From assembly GCA_963769255.1 (NCBI GenBank), contig CAVYKV010000001.1, positions 2,108,001-2,172,000 of the forward strand: a stretch of 64,000 nucleotides of DNA, written 5' to 3'. This document shows positions 16,756 to 25,620 of this stretch, piece by piece (the stretch's first letter is position 1; the number at the start of each line of letters is the position of its first letter). This stretch comes from JAKACA01 sp963769255 (lineage in GTDB: Bacteria > Actinomycetota > Acidimicrobiia > Acidimicrobiales > Bog-793). The notes below the pieces were generated by a model. That model searched no databases and was not told where the DNA came from. It was given only the letters and a program-made list of their open reading frames with translations. Position numbers and translations under genes: made by a program.

Positions 16756-16983
16756 ATGCCGATCTACGAGTTCCGCTGCGGCGAGTGCGACACGCGTTTC
16801 GAAGCGCGGCTGCCCGTGACGATGTCCGCTTCGAGTCCGCCCTGCCCGAGCGGGCACGAGTCGACCCGGCGCGTCCTGTCGGTCTTCGCCACCGCCGGTC
16901 GGGGCGACGAGCCGGCCGCCGGCGGGGGGTTCGGCGGCGGTGGCGGCGGGTGTGGCCCGGGGTGCGCCTGCGCTCACGGTTGA
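16756..16983 (+). CDS. FmdB-type zinc ribbon protein
   Basis: 75 aa. Starts with the diagnostic MPIYEFRCGECDTRFE, has a second cysteine pair region PPCPSGH, and ends in a glycine-rich, cysteine-containing tail (GGGGGGCGPGCACAHG). Named after the putative regulator FmdB; the real function of these short zinc ribbons is unknown. Follows the GNAT gene by 35 bases on the same strand. Confidence 0.9.
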   Translation: MPIYEFRCGECDTRFEARLPVTMSASSPPCPSGHESTRRVLSVFATAGRGDEPAAGGGFGGGGGGCGPGCACAHG

Positions 16984-17005
16984 GGCGGGTGCGTGCCGGC
17001 TCCCC

Positions 17006-17407
17006 CTAGAGGTGATGGGCGAGCCACGAGATGCCCTGGTACAGGCGCCAGCCCAAGTAGACGACGGAGCCCACGACGAGGATCTTGAAGTGCCAGGGAG
17101 CCCTCGCCTGACGCTTCTCGTCGCCCTCCTCCTGCTGGTCCTCGTTCTCGCCGTCGCCCGGCGCGTCCGGCTCGGCGGCTGGCGGCCGGGGGCTGCGGCG
17201 GGCCGGCTCCCGGGCGGGCGGCGGGCCGGCGCGGGGCGCACCGGTGCGAGGAGGCCCGGTGCGAGGAGCGCCAGACTGGGGAGCGCCAGACTGGGGAGCG
17301 CCGGTCCGGGGGGCGCCGGTTCGAGGCGCCCCGGAGCGAGGCGAGCCCTCGCGCGGGCGCCCGTCACCAGGCCGGGGCGGCGGGGGCGGCTCCGGCACGG
17401 CCGTCAC
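17006..17407 (-). CDS. Pro-rich tail-anchored membrane protein
   Basis: 133 aa. The first about 80 residues are low complexity, with repeats of the type SGAPRTGAPRTGAPQ, probably disordered in the cytoplasm; an acidic patch (DGENEDQQEEGDE) follows, then one membrane helix near the C-terminus (KILVVGSVVYLGWRLY). No family recognised. GTG at 17407 overlaps the stop of the carboxyltransferase gene (GTGA), so it belongs to that operon. The DNA of the repeat region is a short GC-rich tandem array. Confidence 0.65.
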   Translation of the reverse strand: MTAVPEPPPPPRPGDGRPREGSPRSGAPRTGAPRTGAPQSGAPQSGAPRTGPPRTGAPRAGPPPAREPARRSPRPPAAEPDAPGDGENEDQQEEGDEKRQARAPWHFKILVVGSVVYLGWRLYQGISWLAHHL

Positions 17408-18931
17408 ACCGGCGGCACGCCGTGGCGGCGGTCGGTGAACCAGCGCGTCTTCGACTCGGCGAGGGCGAAACGGCGCACGAGCTCCGAGCGCAGCTGCTCC
17501 GGCTGCACGACGGCGTCGACGACGAGATCGGAGGCGAGCCGCAGGAGGTCGACGTCGGTCTCGTACTCCTGCCGGCGCTCCGCCACGAAGGCCTCCCGTT
17601 CGGCCGGATCCTCGATGGCCGCGATCCGGTTGGCGAAGACGGCGTTCACGGCCGGCTCCGGTCCCATCACCGCGATCTTGGCCGACGGCAGCGCCAGGCA
17701 GGCGTCGGGGGCGAAAGCTGGCCCGGCCATGGCGTAGAGGCCCGCCCCGTAGGCCTTACGGAGGATGACGGAGAGCTTCGGCACGGTCGCCTCGGAGACG
17801 GCGGTGATCATCTTGGCCCCATGGCGGATGATGCCTTCACGCTCCACCGTCGTCCCGATCATGAAGCCCGGCACGTCGCAGAGAAACAACAACGGGACAT
17901 TGAACGCATCGGCACACCAGATGAAGCGGGCCGCCTTGTCGGCAGAGTTCGTGAAGAGGACTCCGCCGCGTGAAGCAGGGTTGTTCGCCACGATGCCGAT
18001 GGAACGGCCGTCGAGTCGGGCCCAGCCGATGACGAGCTCGGGGGCATACAGCGGCTTCAACTCGAAGAAAGAGCCCTCGTCGACGAGCGCCTCGATGACG
18101 GCATAGATCGAGTAGCCCTCCCGGTCCGACTCGGGGATGCTGGCGGCGGTGAGCTCGCCGGACGGCGGCAGCGCCTGCTCGTACGGCGGCGCCTCCCGCC
18201 AGGAGCCCGGCAGGTAGGAGAAGTAGGCGCGGGCGGCGTCGATGGCCGAGGCGTCGTCGGAGGCGAGGTTGTCGCCGCAACCCGACACCGTGGCGTGCAT
18301 GCGGGCCCCGCCCATCTCCTCGAGGTCCGTCTTCTCCCCCACGACCATCTCGGCCATGCGGGGCGAGCCGAGGTACATGGAGGCGTTGCCCTCCACCATG
18401 AAGACGACATCGCAGAAGGCGGGGATGTAGGCGCCGCCGGCGGCCGACGGGCCGAAGAGACAGCAGAATCTGAGGGACACGCCCGGAGAGGCGGACCTCG
18501 TTGTAAAAGATGCGGCCGGCACCGCGGCGCCCGGGGAAGAGCTCCACCTGGTCGGTGATGCGGGCGCCGGCCGAGTCGACGAGGTAGAAGACGGGGAGCT
18601 CGTGCTCGAGTGCGTACTCCGTGAGGCGGACGATCTTCTCGACCGTGCGCGCCCCCCAGGACCCGGCCTTCACCGTCGGGTCGTTCGCCATGACGCACAC
18701 GGGCCGGCCGTCCACGCGACCCCGTCCCGTGACGACGCCGTCGGCTGGCAGGTCGCCGCCGAGTGCATTGGCGAGGAGCCCGTCCTCCACGAAGGAACCC
18801 GGGTCGAGGAGGAGGTCGAGCCGGTCCCGCACGAAGAGCTTGCCGTGGGCTTTGAGCTTGGCCGCCCCGCGCTCGAGGTTGCCGGACTCTGCTCGCTCCG
18901 TCGCCTCCCGGATCCGCCCGCCTTCGCTCAC
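17404..18931 (-). pseudogene. Acyl-CoA/propionyl-CoA carboxylase beta (carboxyltransferase) subunit, one frameshift
   Basis: After removing one base near 18466-18470 (CAGATTCTGC, where CAGATCTGC-type reading gives QICCLFGPSAAGGAYIPAF) the frame yields about 508 aa, the normal length for this family. Visible features: DPGSFVEDGLLAN, the first oxyanion-type loop FGPSAAGGAYIPA, GGARMHATVSGCGDNLA, and in the C-domain NNPASRGGVLF, FLCDVPGFMIG and the second loop RKAYGAGLYAM. It transfers carboxyl from biotin to acyl-CoA for malonyl/methylmalonyl-CoA; the biotin subunit is not in the window. GTG at 18931 overlaps der. Being broken at one base in an otherwise perfect gene, a sequence error is as likely as a real mutation. 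Confidence 0.85.
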
Positions 18932-20268
18932 CGCTGCTGCCTCACCCGGACCCGCATCTCGATCGGCGTCGGTCCCATCTCGAAGCGCTCCCGCAGCGAG
19001 CGCTCCAGGTAGCGCAGGTAAGGCGGCGGCAGTCGCCGGGTGGCGAACAACGTCACCGTGGGCGGGTCGATGGCTCCCTGCACGGCGTAGAGGATACGAG
19101 CGCCCGGTGCGGGGTGGGCGCTCTGTGCCGCCCGCAGGGCCTCGTTGAGCCGCGAGGTGGGGATGCGGCGGTGGTAGGCGTTGATGGCCTCGTCGATGAC
19201 GGGCAGCAGGCGGTGGACGCCGAGACCGGTCTTGGCGGAGATGCGGAGAACGGGGGCGTACCCGAGGAAGGCGAGCTTCTCGCCGATCTCCTCCCCGACC
19301 TCGAGGCGCTCCTCCGTGCCGAGGAGGTCCCACTTGTTGAGGAGCAGCACGGCCGGGCTGCCGGACGCATCGATGCGCTCGGCGAGGCGCTGGTCCTGAT
19401 GCGTCACCCCTTCGGTGGCATCGAGCACGAGGAGGGCGACATCGGAACGGTCGAGGGCGCGCAGGGACCGGACCAGGGAGAAGTACTCGCGGGCCTCGCC
19501 CTCTCTCGCTCGGCGGCGCATGCCGGCCGTGTCGACGAGGCGCAGCGAGCCCGACGGCGTGTCGATGACGGTGTCGATGGCATCGCGGGTCGTCCCCGGC
19601 AGGTCGTGCACGACCGACCGGTCCTCACCGACGAGGCGGTTGAAGAGCGTCGACTTCCCGACGTTCGGCCGCCCGATGATGGCGACAGAGGCCACGGGAG
19701 GCCCCGAGGTGGCCGGCTCCTCGTCGCCCCCCGCTTCGAGCGGCCCCGCACCCACCGGTGCCGCCGGCAGATCGGCGAGTCGGGCGACGACGACGTCGAG
19801 GAGGTCGCCCATGCCGCGGCCGTGCAGGGCGCTCACGAGATGCGGTGTGCCGAGCCCGAGGGAGGAAAGCTCCCAGGCGTCGTGCTCGCGCCGCTCGGAA
19901 TCGACCTTGTTCGCCACGACGATGACCCTGTCGGAGAGCTGGCGCAGCACGGCTGCGACGGCGGCGTCCTCGCCCGTGACGCCGGTCGTGACGTCCATCA
20001 CGAAGAGCACGAGGTCGGCCGAGCGCATGGCGCGCACGGCCTGCTCGGTCACCTTGGCGTCGAGGGCATCGCCCCCCTCGACGAGCCCGCCGGTGTCGAT
20101 GAGCCGGAACTCCTGCCCGGCCCAGTCGCACACCAGCTCGAGCCGGTCACGCGTCACCCCGGGGCTTCGCTCGACGATGGCGACCTGTCGCCCGACGATC
20201 CGGTTGACGAGGGTCGACTTGCCGACGTTCGGGCGGCCCGCGACGACGACCGTGGGGAGCGGCTTCAT
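18928..20268 (-). CDS. der: GTPase Der (EngA), ribosome assembly
   Basis: 446 aa with two tandem G domains, unique to Der. Domain 1: P-loop GRPNVGKST at about 11, DTGGLVEG, NKVDSE. Domain 2: GRPNVGKST again after about 180, DTAGMRRRA, NKWDLLG. A C-terminal KH-like domain ends the protein (PPTVTLFATRRLPPPYLRYLERSLRERFEMGPTPI). It acts in 50S maturation. ATG at 20268 overlaps the DUF512 stop, and its own stop overlaps the carboxyltransferase start. Confidence 0.97.
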   Translation of the reverse strand: MKPLPTVVVAGRPNVGKSTLVNRIVGRQVAIVERSPGVTRDRLELVCDWAGQEFRLIDTGGLVEGGDALDAKVTEQAVRAMRSADLVLFVMDVTTGVTGEDAAVAAVLRQLSDRVIVVANKVDSERREHDAWELSSLGLGTPHLVSALHGRGMGDLLDVVVARLADLPAAPVGAGPLEAGGDEEPATSGPPVASVAIIGRPNVGKSTLFNRLVGEDRSVVHDLPGTTRDAIDTVIDTPSGSLRLVDTAGMRRRAREGEAREYFSLVRSLRALDRSDVALLVLDATEGVTHQDQRLAERIDASGSPAVLLLNKWDLLGTEERLEVGEEIGEKLAFLGYAPVLRISAKTGLGVHRLLPVIDEAINAYHRRIPTSRLNEALRAAQSAHPAPGARILYAVQGAIDPPTVTLFATRRLPPPYLRYLERSLRERFEMGPTPIEMRVRVRQQR

Positions 20269-21644
20269 GAGCGGCCGAGCGCTTGCCGGAGGGACCGGCC
20301 GTCGGTGGGCACGACCTCGACGGGCCGGGGCAGATCGGCCACGGCTACTCCGTCGAGGAAGACGCCGTTCGAGAGGCAGACGTCGGGAAGCAGGTAGCGC
20401 CCCCCGAGGGGCAACTCTGCCAGCACTTCCGCCACGTCGGAGCCCGTGAGTAGGCCCGTGACGGCGATGTTGCCCCCGAAAAAACGGTTCTCGACCGGGA
20501 TGACGGCGACGTCCTGGCGCCCGATGAGCCGCAGCAGCGGTCGCAGCACCTCGGCGCCGTAGGCCCCCGTGAGCACGACGGGCGGCTCCTCCCTGCGCCG
20601 TGCGAGCCGCACCAGGACGGGCTCCTCGGCGCCGCGGGGGCCGCGGTAGCCCTCCGCCGGTGCTCCTTCGACCCAGCGGAAGAAACCCGTCGCGTGCCCC
20701 GCCCCACCCACCAACGCCAGCTCCTCGGTGGATGTGAAATCGGCCTCGAAGGCCCGGGCCATCCCGATACCGTTCTCGTGCTGGGGAAAGCCGTCGTAGA
20801 CCGCCGCCGCCGGGAAGGGGCGTCCGGCGAGCAGGTAGTACTCGTCGGCGGCGTACACGAGGCGACGCCCGAGGAGCCGGCCGAAGATCGACTGCCACTC
20901 CTCCACGGTGTCGAGGACGGAGCCGGCCTCCTCGTGCGTGTGCGGGCGCATGGCCGCCTCGGTCGTGTAGCGGCTCACGCCGAGTGGGACGACGGCGACG
21001 GTCGAGAGCTCGGGAAAGCGGTCGAGCACGCCGCACAGCGTGTCCTCGAGCACGGCGCCGTCGTTGACGCCCGGGCAGACGACGACCTGGCCGTGCACCT
21101 CGATGCCGTGGTCGAGAAGGAGGCGCAGCCAACGCAGCGAGAGCGCACCGCGCCGGTTGCGGAGCATACGGGCGCGCACATCGGGGTCGGTGGCGTGGAT
21201 GGAGACGTAGAGCGGTGACAGGTGTTGGTCGACGACCCGCTCGAGGTCAGCCTCGGTGAACCGGGTGAGCGTCGTGAAGTTGCCGTAGAGGAAAGAGAGC
21301 CGGTAGTCGTCGTCCTTCAGGTAGAGACTCTTCCGCATGCCCTTCGGCAGCTGGTAGATGAAGCAGAACTCGCAGTGGTTGTCACACGTGCGCACCTGGT
21401 CGAAGAGCGCCGAGGCGATCTCCGCCCCGAGCGGCTCGCCGGCCGCCTTCTCCACGCTGAGCGAGAGCCCGAGGCCGCCTCGGGCGACGTCGAGGTCGAC
21501 GAACGGCTCGTCGGCGATCAGCTGGTACTCGATGACGTCGCGGGGCACCTGGCCGTTCATCGAGCGGATCTCGTCGCCCGGCAGCAGCCCGGCACGCGAC
21601 GCCGGGGAGGGGTCGGCCACGGCCACCACCTGGGGCAGCGGCAT
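20265..21644 (-). CDS. DUF512 protein with PDZ-like and radical-SAM-like regions
   Basis: 459 aa. N-terminal PDZ-like segment (DPSPASRAGLLPGDEIRSMNG), then CDNHCEFCFIYQLP, which has the C-x3-C-x2-C spacing of radical SAM clusters, and LYVSIHATDPDVRARML as in the barrel. The rest is the DUF512 domain. These proteins are usually encoded next to der, as here, and by that association are suspected to act on ribosome or cofactor assembly; the reaction is unknown. ATG at 21644; stop overlaps der (ATGA). Confidence 0.9.
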   Translation of the reverse strand: MPLPQVVAVADPSPASRAGLLPGDEIRSMNGQVPRDVIEYQLIADEPFVDLDVARGGLGLSLSVEKAAGEPLGAEIASALFDQVRTCDNHCEFCFIYQLPKGMRKSLYLKDDDYRLSFLYGNFTTLTRFTEADLERVVDQHLSPLYVSIHATDPDVRARMLRNRRGALSLRWLRLLLDHGIEVHGQVVVCPGVNDGAVLEDTLCGVLDRFPELSTVAVVPLGVSRYTTEAAMRPHTHEEAGSVLDTVEEWQSIFGRLLGRRLVYAADEYYLLAGRPFPAAAVYDGFPQHENGIGMARAFEADFTSTEELALVGGAGHATGFFRWVEGAPAEGYRGPRGAEEPVLVRLARRREEPPVVLTGAYGAEVLRPLLRLIGRQDVAVIPVENRFFGGNIAVTGLLTGSDVAEVLAELPLGGRYLLPDVCLSNGVFLDGVAVADLPRPVEVVPTDGRSLRQALGRS

Positions 21645-21736
21645 TGCCCCAGGCTACAGCGCTGCGGCGGCCGGCCGGCCCGGCCGGCGTCGCCGGCGTG
21701 CCCCGGGAGGAGGCCGCCCTCCCGTAGCCTTGGGCC

Positions 21737-22777
21737 ATGCGGGTGGAGAAGGTGTTGTTGGCAGAGCCGAGGGGTTTCTGCGCTGGAGTCGAGATGGCCA
21801 TCAAGGCACTCGACTGGATGGTCCGCGTCTTCGAGCCGCCCGTGTACTGCTACCACGAGATCGTCCACAACCGCATCGTCGTGGAGGAGTTCCAGCGACG
21901 CGGCGTCGTGTTCGTGGAGGACGTGACGACGGTGCCGGAGGGCGCCCCTGTCATGCTGTCGGCGCACGGGTCGGCGCCCGAGGTGGAGGCGGCCGCCGCC
22001 GAGCGCGGCCGTATCGTCGTGGACGCCTGCTGCCCGCTCGTGACGAAGGTGCATCACGAGATGAAGGTGCGGGCCCGCAAGGGCTACACGGTCCTCTACG
22101 TCGGGCACGCCGGGCACGAAGAGGCCATCGGCACCATGGCGGTGGCGCCGGAGGCGGTGCGCCTCGTGGAGGGGCCGGAGGACGTGCGGCGTGTGGCGGC
22201 CGGCATCCCCGACGGCGCCCCGATCGCCTTGCTCGCCCAGACGACCCTCGCCCACGAGGAGTGGTCCGGCATCGTCGACGCGGCGAGAGAGCGCTTCCCC
22301 GATCTCTGGATGCCCGGGCGCTCCGACCTTTGCTACGCCACGACCAACCGGCAGGCGTCCATGCGAGTGCTCGCCCCGCGCTGCGACGCCGTCGTCGTCG
22401 TCGGATCGGCCAACTCGTCGAACACGCTCGCCCTCGGGAAGGTGGCCGCCATGGCATGCGACCGCGTGGTGCGCGTCAACTCGCCCGACCAGCTGCCCGA
22501 CGACCTCTCCGGCGTCGTGGGGGTGACCGCCGGCGCCTCTGCGCCCGACTGGCTCGTGCAGGACATCGTGGACCGCCTCGACCCTGTGAATGGGACCGAG
22601 GCGGTGCACGTCACCGACGAGGACGAGTACTTCCCGCCGCCCCCGGAGCTGCGGGATCTCCTACGCGCCCTCGCCACGGCGCTCTCGGTATCCCTCGGGG
22701 CGCCCGGCGACGAGGCGGCCCCGTCGGCGGGCGACCGCTCCGTCTCGGCCGCCACGGTGCTGCGCACTCCGGCCTGA
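21737..22777 (+). CDS. ispH: 4-hydroxy-3-methylbut-2-enyl diphosphate reductase
   Basis: 346 aa, last step of the MEP isoprenoid pathway, producing IPP and DMAPP with a 4Fe-4S cluster. The three cluster cysteines are visible in EPRGFCAGVEM (Cys15), VVDACCPLVTKVH and SDLCYATTNRQ; substrate residues appear in AHGSAPE, GHEEAIGT, and GSANSSNT. ATG at 21737. The C-terminus after PPPPELRDLL has an extra about 40 non-conserved residues. Divergent from DUF512 and convergent with the MFS gene. Confidence 0.97.
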   Translation: MRVEKVLLAEPRGFCAGVEMAIKALDWMVRVFEPPVYCYHEIVHNRIVVEEFQRRGVVFVEDVTTVPEGAPVMLSAHGSAPEVEAAAAERGRIVVDACCPLVTKVHHEMKVRARKGYTVLYVGHAGHEEAIGTMAVAPEAVRLVEGPEDVRRVAAGIPDGAPIALLAQTTLAHEEWSGIVDAARERFPDLWMPGRSDLCYATTNRQASMRVLAPRCDAVVVVGSANSSNTLALGKVAAMACDRVVRVNSPDQLPDDLSGVVGVTAGASAPDWLVQDIVDRLDPVNGTEAVHVTDEDEYFPPPPELRDLLRALATALSVSLGAPGDEAAPSAGDRSVSAATVLRTPA

Positions 22778-22778
22778 T

Positions 22779-22813
22779 CGCATCGGCCGCCCCCGTGAAG
22801 GGAGGCCGATGCG
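22779..22813 (+). terminator. Hairpin after ispH
   Basis: Ten-base inverted repeat CGCATCGGCC/GGCCGATGCG with a 15-base loop, starting two bases after the ispH stop. There is no T tract, so if it terminates it is of the GC-rich actinobacterial type or works as a barrier between convergent genes. Confidence 0.4.
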
Positions 22814-22815
22814 GG

Positions 22816-22908
22816 GGTGGATTCGTAACGTCTGCGTTCCAAAGTCGATGCCGCGCGAGCGCTGGCGCCGGCGACCGGCGGTGGGTTCGGAACGTTTGCG
22901 TTCTCAAC
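22816..22908. repeat. Pair of palindromic direct repeats in convergent intergenic gap
   Basis: Two related copies 65 bases apart: GGTGGATTCGTAACGTCTGC with GTTCC at 22816-22840, and GGTGGGTTCGGAACGTTTGC with GTTCT at 22881-22904. Each has a dyad core, most complete in the second as GAACG-TTTG-CGTTC. Size and symmetry look like a protein-binding site rather than a gene end, but no promoter is near and both flanking genes end here. No other copy seen in the window. Confidence 0.5.
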
Positions 22909-22963
22909 CCGACACGTCTCGAGGCGGTCGGCCGTGAGGCATGCCGCCTGGGCGCAGGCGGCC

Positions 22964-24226
22964 TCAGGCCGACTCGCAGGCCTCCTCGCCGTAACCGGCT
23001 GCCACCGCCTCGAGCTCGGCGGCGTCCGTGTCCATCCCTGCAGGCGCCGGCCGGACCGAGCGGCCCGAGATGCCCCGCCAGAGCGGCCAGAGCACCAGCA
23101 CGCCGAGGTACATGGCGACGCCAGCCCCGACGAAGGGCACCCACGGGTGGATGGCGAAGAGCGTGCCGGCCACGGCGGCGGCCACCGCCGTTGCGGCGGT
23201 CTGCACGGAGGCGGCGGCTCCCTGCGCACGCCCGAATTCGTCCGGCGGCACCGAGTGGGCGAGCTGGGACGACTCCGCCGGCGCCCCGAGGGCCACGAGG
23301 GAAGCCTCGAAGCACCCGAGCCCGACGAGGAGGGCCACGCTGTGGAGAAAGGGGTAAGTGATGGCGAACGAGCCGCTTCCGACCATGGCGACGGCCACGA
23401 GGTAGCGGCGGTCGAAGTGGTCGACGAGCCAGCCGGCCGGCAACGAGATGATGGCGAAGGGGATGGCGAAGAGCGTCCAGGAGACACCGATCTCCCAGTT
23501 GGTGGCCCCCCTCAGCTGCAGCAGCAGGCTCCAGCACACCTCGTAGACGCCGATGACGAGGCCGACGCCGACAAAGGCGACGGCGACGCCGCCGAAGGAG
23601 CGGTTACGCCACAGGGCGGTCCGAGGGCCAGTGGTGGTGCGGATGGGCACCACCCTCCGGGCCGGGACGGCGAGGAGGATGGGGGTGATGGCAGCCATGG
23701 CCGCCACGGCTGCGCCGACGAAGAGCCAGCGCATGCCGCCGATGCCGGCGAGACCGCCGAAGAACGGCCCGATGGCCATGGAGACGTTGCGGGCGCCGTA
23801 GAAGGAGCCGTAGGCACGGCCGCGGTAGCGCTCCGGCACGGTCTCGGCGATCGTCGCAAGGTTGGCGACGTCGACGATGCCGGCGCCGGCGCCTTGCAGG
23901 CCGCGCAGGAGGAGGGCCGCCACAGGGGACCCGATGAAGGCGAAGAGCACGCTGGCGAGGGCAAAGGTGACGAGGCCGGCGGCCTGGATCTTGCGGCGCC
24001 CGATGCGGTCCGAGAGCCGTCCGAGGGGGTACTGGACGAGGAGGGCGGCGGCGAAGAAGGCCGACATCGTGATGCCGACGAGCGCCGGTGAGGCACCCCG
24101 GTGCCGCAGGTAGATCGGAAGCAGCGGCAGCACGGAGGTGGCGCCGCCCCACTCGATGAAGGCCGACACCGAGAGGGCGATGACGATCCGCCGCACGGCC
24201 CGCGATTCGAAGGAGCGCTCCTTCAT
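22964..24226 (-). CDS. MFS transporter, drug-efflux type
   Basis: 420 aa with twelve predicted membrane helices. Between helices 2 and 3 is the MFS A-motif as GRLSDRIGRRKIQ, and at the symmetric place in the second half GWLVDHFDRRYLV; the helix-5 C-motif region reads GARNVSMAIGPFFGG, as in proton antiporters of the multidrug type. ATG at 24226 overlaps the stop of the TetR gene (ATGA). The pairing with a TetR repressor and the operator ahead of both points to an inducible exporter; the substrate is unknown. Confidence 0.88.
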   Translation of the reverse strand: MKERSFESRAVRRIVIALSVSAFIEWGGATSVLPLLPIYLRHRGASPALVGITMSAFFAAALLVQYPLGRLSDRIGRRKIQAAGLVTFALASVLFAFIGSPVAALLLRGLQGAGAGIVDVANLATIAETVPERYRGRAYGSFYGARNVSMAIGPFFGGLAGIGGMRWLFVGAAVAAMAAITPILLAVPARRVVPIRTTTGPRTALWRNRSFGGVAVAFVGVGLVIGVYEVCWSLLLQLRGATNWEIGVSWTLFAIPFAIISLPAGWLVDHFDRRYLVAVAMVGSGSFAITYPFLHSVALLVGLGCFEASLVALGAPAESSQLAHSVPPDEFGRAQGAAASVQTAATAVAAAVAGTLFAIHPWVPFVGAGVAMYLGVLVLWPLWRGISGRSVRPAPAGMDTDAAELEAVAAGYGEEACESA

Positions 24227-24789
24227 GGCGTGGCCGCCTTCGTGATCAGCGACTTCAGGGCCTCGCCGACGGCGCGCCTGTGATCGTCGCGCACCGGGGC
24301 GAGGTCGAAGAGCTCGCACAGCCACATGCCGTCGGCGGCGTAGCGGATCATCGTGGCGATGGCCGGGTCAATGCCGTCCCACTCGATGGAGGACTGCCAG
24401 CAGGCAAAACGCGCTCGCAAGGGGGCCAGCAACTCCGGGTCGGAGGCCACGCCCGCCAGCAGGGCGGCGCCGAGGCGGCGGTCGCGAGCCGTCGTGCCGT
24501 CCGATTGGACCGGTACGAGGGTCGCCTCCACGTAGGCGCGCATGAAGTCTCCCGGCTTCCCGCCGTAGGCCCCCCGGCCCTCGAGGTCGCCGTCGAAGCT
24601 CACGACGAACTGGTCGACCATGGCGGCGACGAGCGCGGCCCGGGTCGGGAAGTGGTACAGGACGCCGCCCTTGCTGACGCCGGCCTCCGCAGCCGCCGAC
24701 TCGAGGGTGAGACGGGCGACTCCCTCGCGGATGACGACCTCCTCGGCGGCGCAGATGATGCGCTCCCTCGTGTCCGTCACCCTGGCCAT
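24223..24789 (-). CDS. TetR-family transcriptional repressor
   Basis: 188 aa. N-terminal helix-turn-helix: TRERIICAAEEVVIREGVARLTLESAAAEAGVSKGGVLYHFPTRAAL, where the recognition helix VSKGGVLYHFP is characteristic. The C-terminal ligand domain fits TetR_C of the YcdC/AcrR-like type. ATG at 24789 lies ten bases from a perfect 16-bp palindrome that overlaps its promoter, so it very likely represses its own operon with the MFS exporter. Confidence 0.92.
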   Translation of the reverse strand: MARVTDTRERIICAAEEVVIREGVARLTLESAAAEAGVSKGGVLYHFPTRAALVAAMVDQFVVSFDGDLEGRGAYGGKPGDFMRAYVEATLVPVQSDGTTARDRRLGAALLAGVASDPELLAPLRARFACWQSSIEWDGIDPAIATMIRYAADGMWLCELFDLAPVRDDHRRAVGEALKSLITKAATP

Positions 24790-24799
24790 GCGATAACTA

Positions 24800-24815
24800 T
24801 ACCGTCCGGACGGTA
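24800..24815. promoter_or_regulatory. Operator palindrome for the TetR repressor
   Basis: TACCGTCCGGACGGTA is a perfect 16-bp inverted repeat, ten bases ahead of the TetR start. It sits in an AT-richer island (GATAACTATACC, ACAGTATC), where TATACC on one side may be part of the promoter. Perfect dyads of this type are the usual TetR-family target. Confidence 0.85.
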
Positions 24816-24882
24816 CAGTATCAAGCCCCAGCTCACGGCCATATGGCGGGCGCTTCAGACCCTCCCGGCAGCCCCGAGCGGC

Positions 24883-25620
24883 TCAGCCGCCCCCAGCCCT
24901 CCGCTGCGCCTCGTCGAAGACCGCCTGGATCGCCGCCGCCACCTCGTCGGAGAACTCCTTCGTGGCGCGGCGGGACACGCGGCCGGTCCTCCCCTCTCCC
25001 TCTCCCCCGGCTGCAGCCCCGACCGGCGGCCAGACAGGGGCGCCGATGACGACGTCGACCCGGTGGGGCCGCGGGATGGCAGACCCACGCGGCATCGCCT
25101 TCTCACTCCCCCCGATGCCAACGGGGACCACGGGCACGCCGGCGCGAACCGCCAGGTAGGCGACGCCTTCCCGCAGGTCGGTGACGAGCGGGCCGGATCG
25201 CCGCGTGCCCTCGGGGAACATGACGAGCGGCTCGCCGCCGGCAAGCACCTGGCGGCAGCGCTCGAGCGCTTCCCGGTCGGCGCCGGACCGGTTCACAGGA
25301 AAGACGCCGAGGAACTCGAGGAGACGGCCGACGAAGCGGGACTTCCACAGCTCCGACTTGGCGATGAAGCGGAGCCGGCGCCGCCCGGTCACGCGGGCCA
25401 CGATCAGCCAGTCCACGTAGGAGCGATGCACGGGGGCGAGGAGGTACGCCCCGGTCGGCGGCAGGTTCTCCCGCCCGGTGACCCGCCCCGGCAGGTAGAG
25501 GCGCGAGAAGCCGACGGCGATCGCCCAGCCGGCCTTGTAGCCGAGCAGCTCCAGGCGGCTCGGTGGGCCAGGCACGGCGGGACTGCCGGCGGCGGCCGGG
25601 TTGGCGGGGCTCGAGGTCAC
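24883..25620 (-). CDS. 1-acyl-sn-glycerol-3-phosphate acyltransferase family protein
   Basis: 245 aa, PlsC-type. Catalytic H-x4-D is in APVHRSYVDWL, glycerol-phosphate binding in FPVNRSGADREAL, and block III as VMFPEGTRR; block IV follows as VPVVPVGIGG. A hydrophobic N-terminal stretch (AGWAIAVGFSRLYL) may anchor it to the membrane. It makes phosphatidic acid or acylates a related lipid. GTG at 25620 overlaps the cmk stop (GTGA), a pairing common in actinobacteria. Confidence 0.9.
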   Translation of the reverse strand: MTSSPANPAAAGSPAVPGPPSRLELLGYKAGWAIAVGFSRLYLPGRVTGRENLPPTGAYLLAPVHRSYVDWLIVARVTGRRRLRFIAKSELWKSRFVGRLLEFLGVFPVNRSGADREALERCRQVLAGGEPLVMFPEGTRRSGPLVTDLREGVAYLAVRAGVPVVPVGIGGSEKAMPRGSAIPRPHRVDVVIGAPVWPPVGAAAGGEGEGRTGRVSRRATKEFSDEVAAAIQAVFDEAQRRAGGG

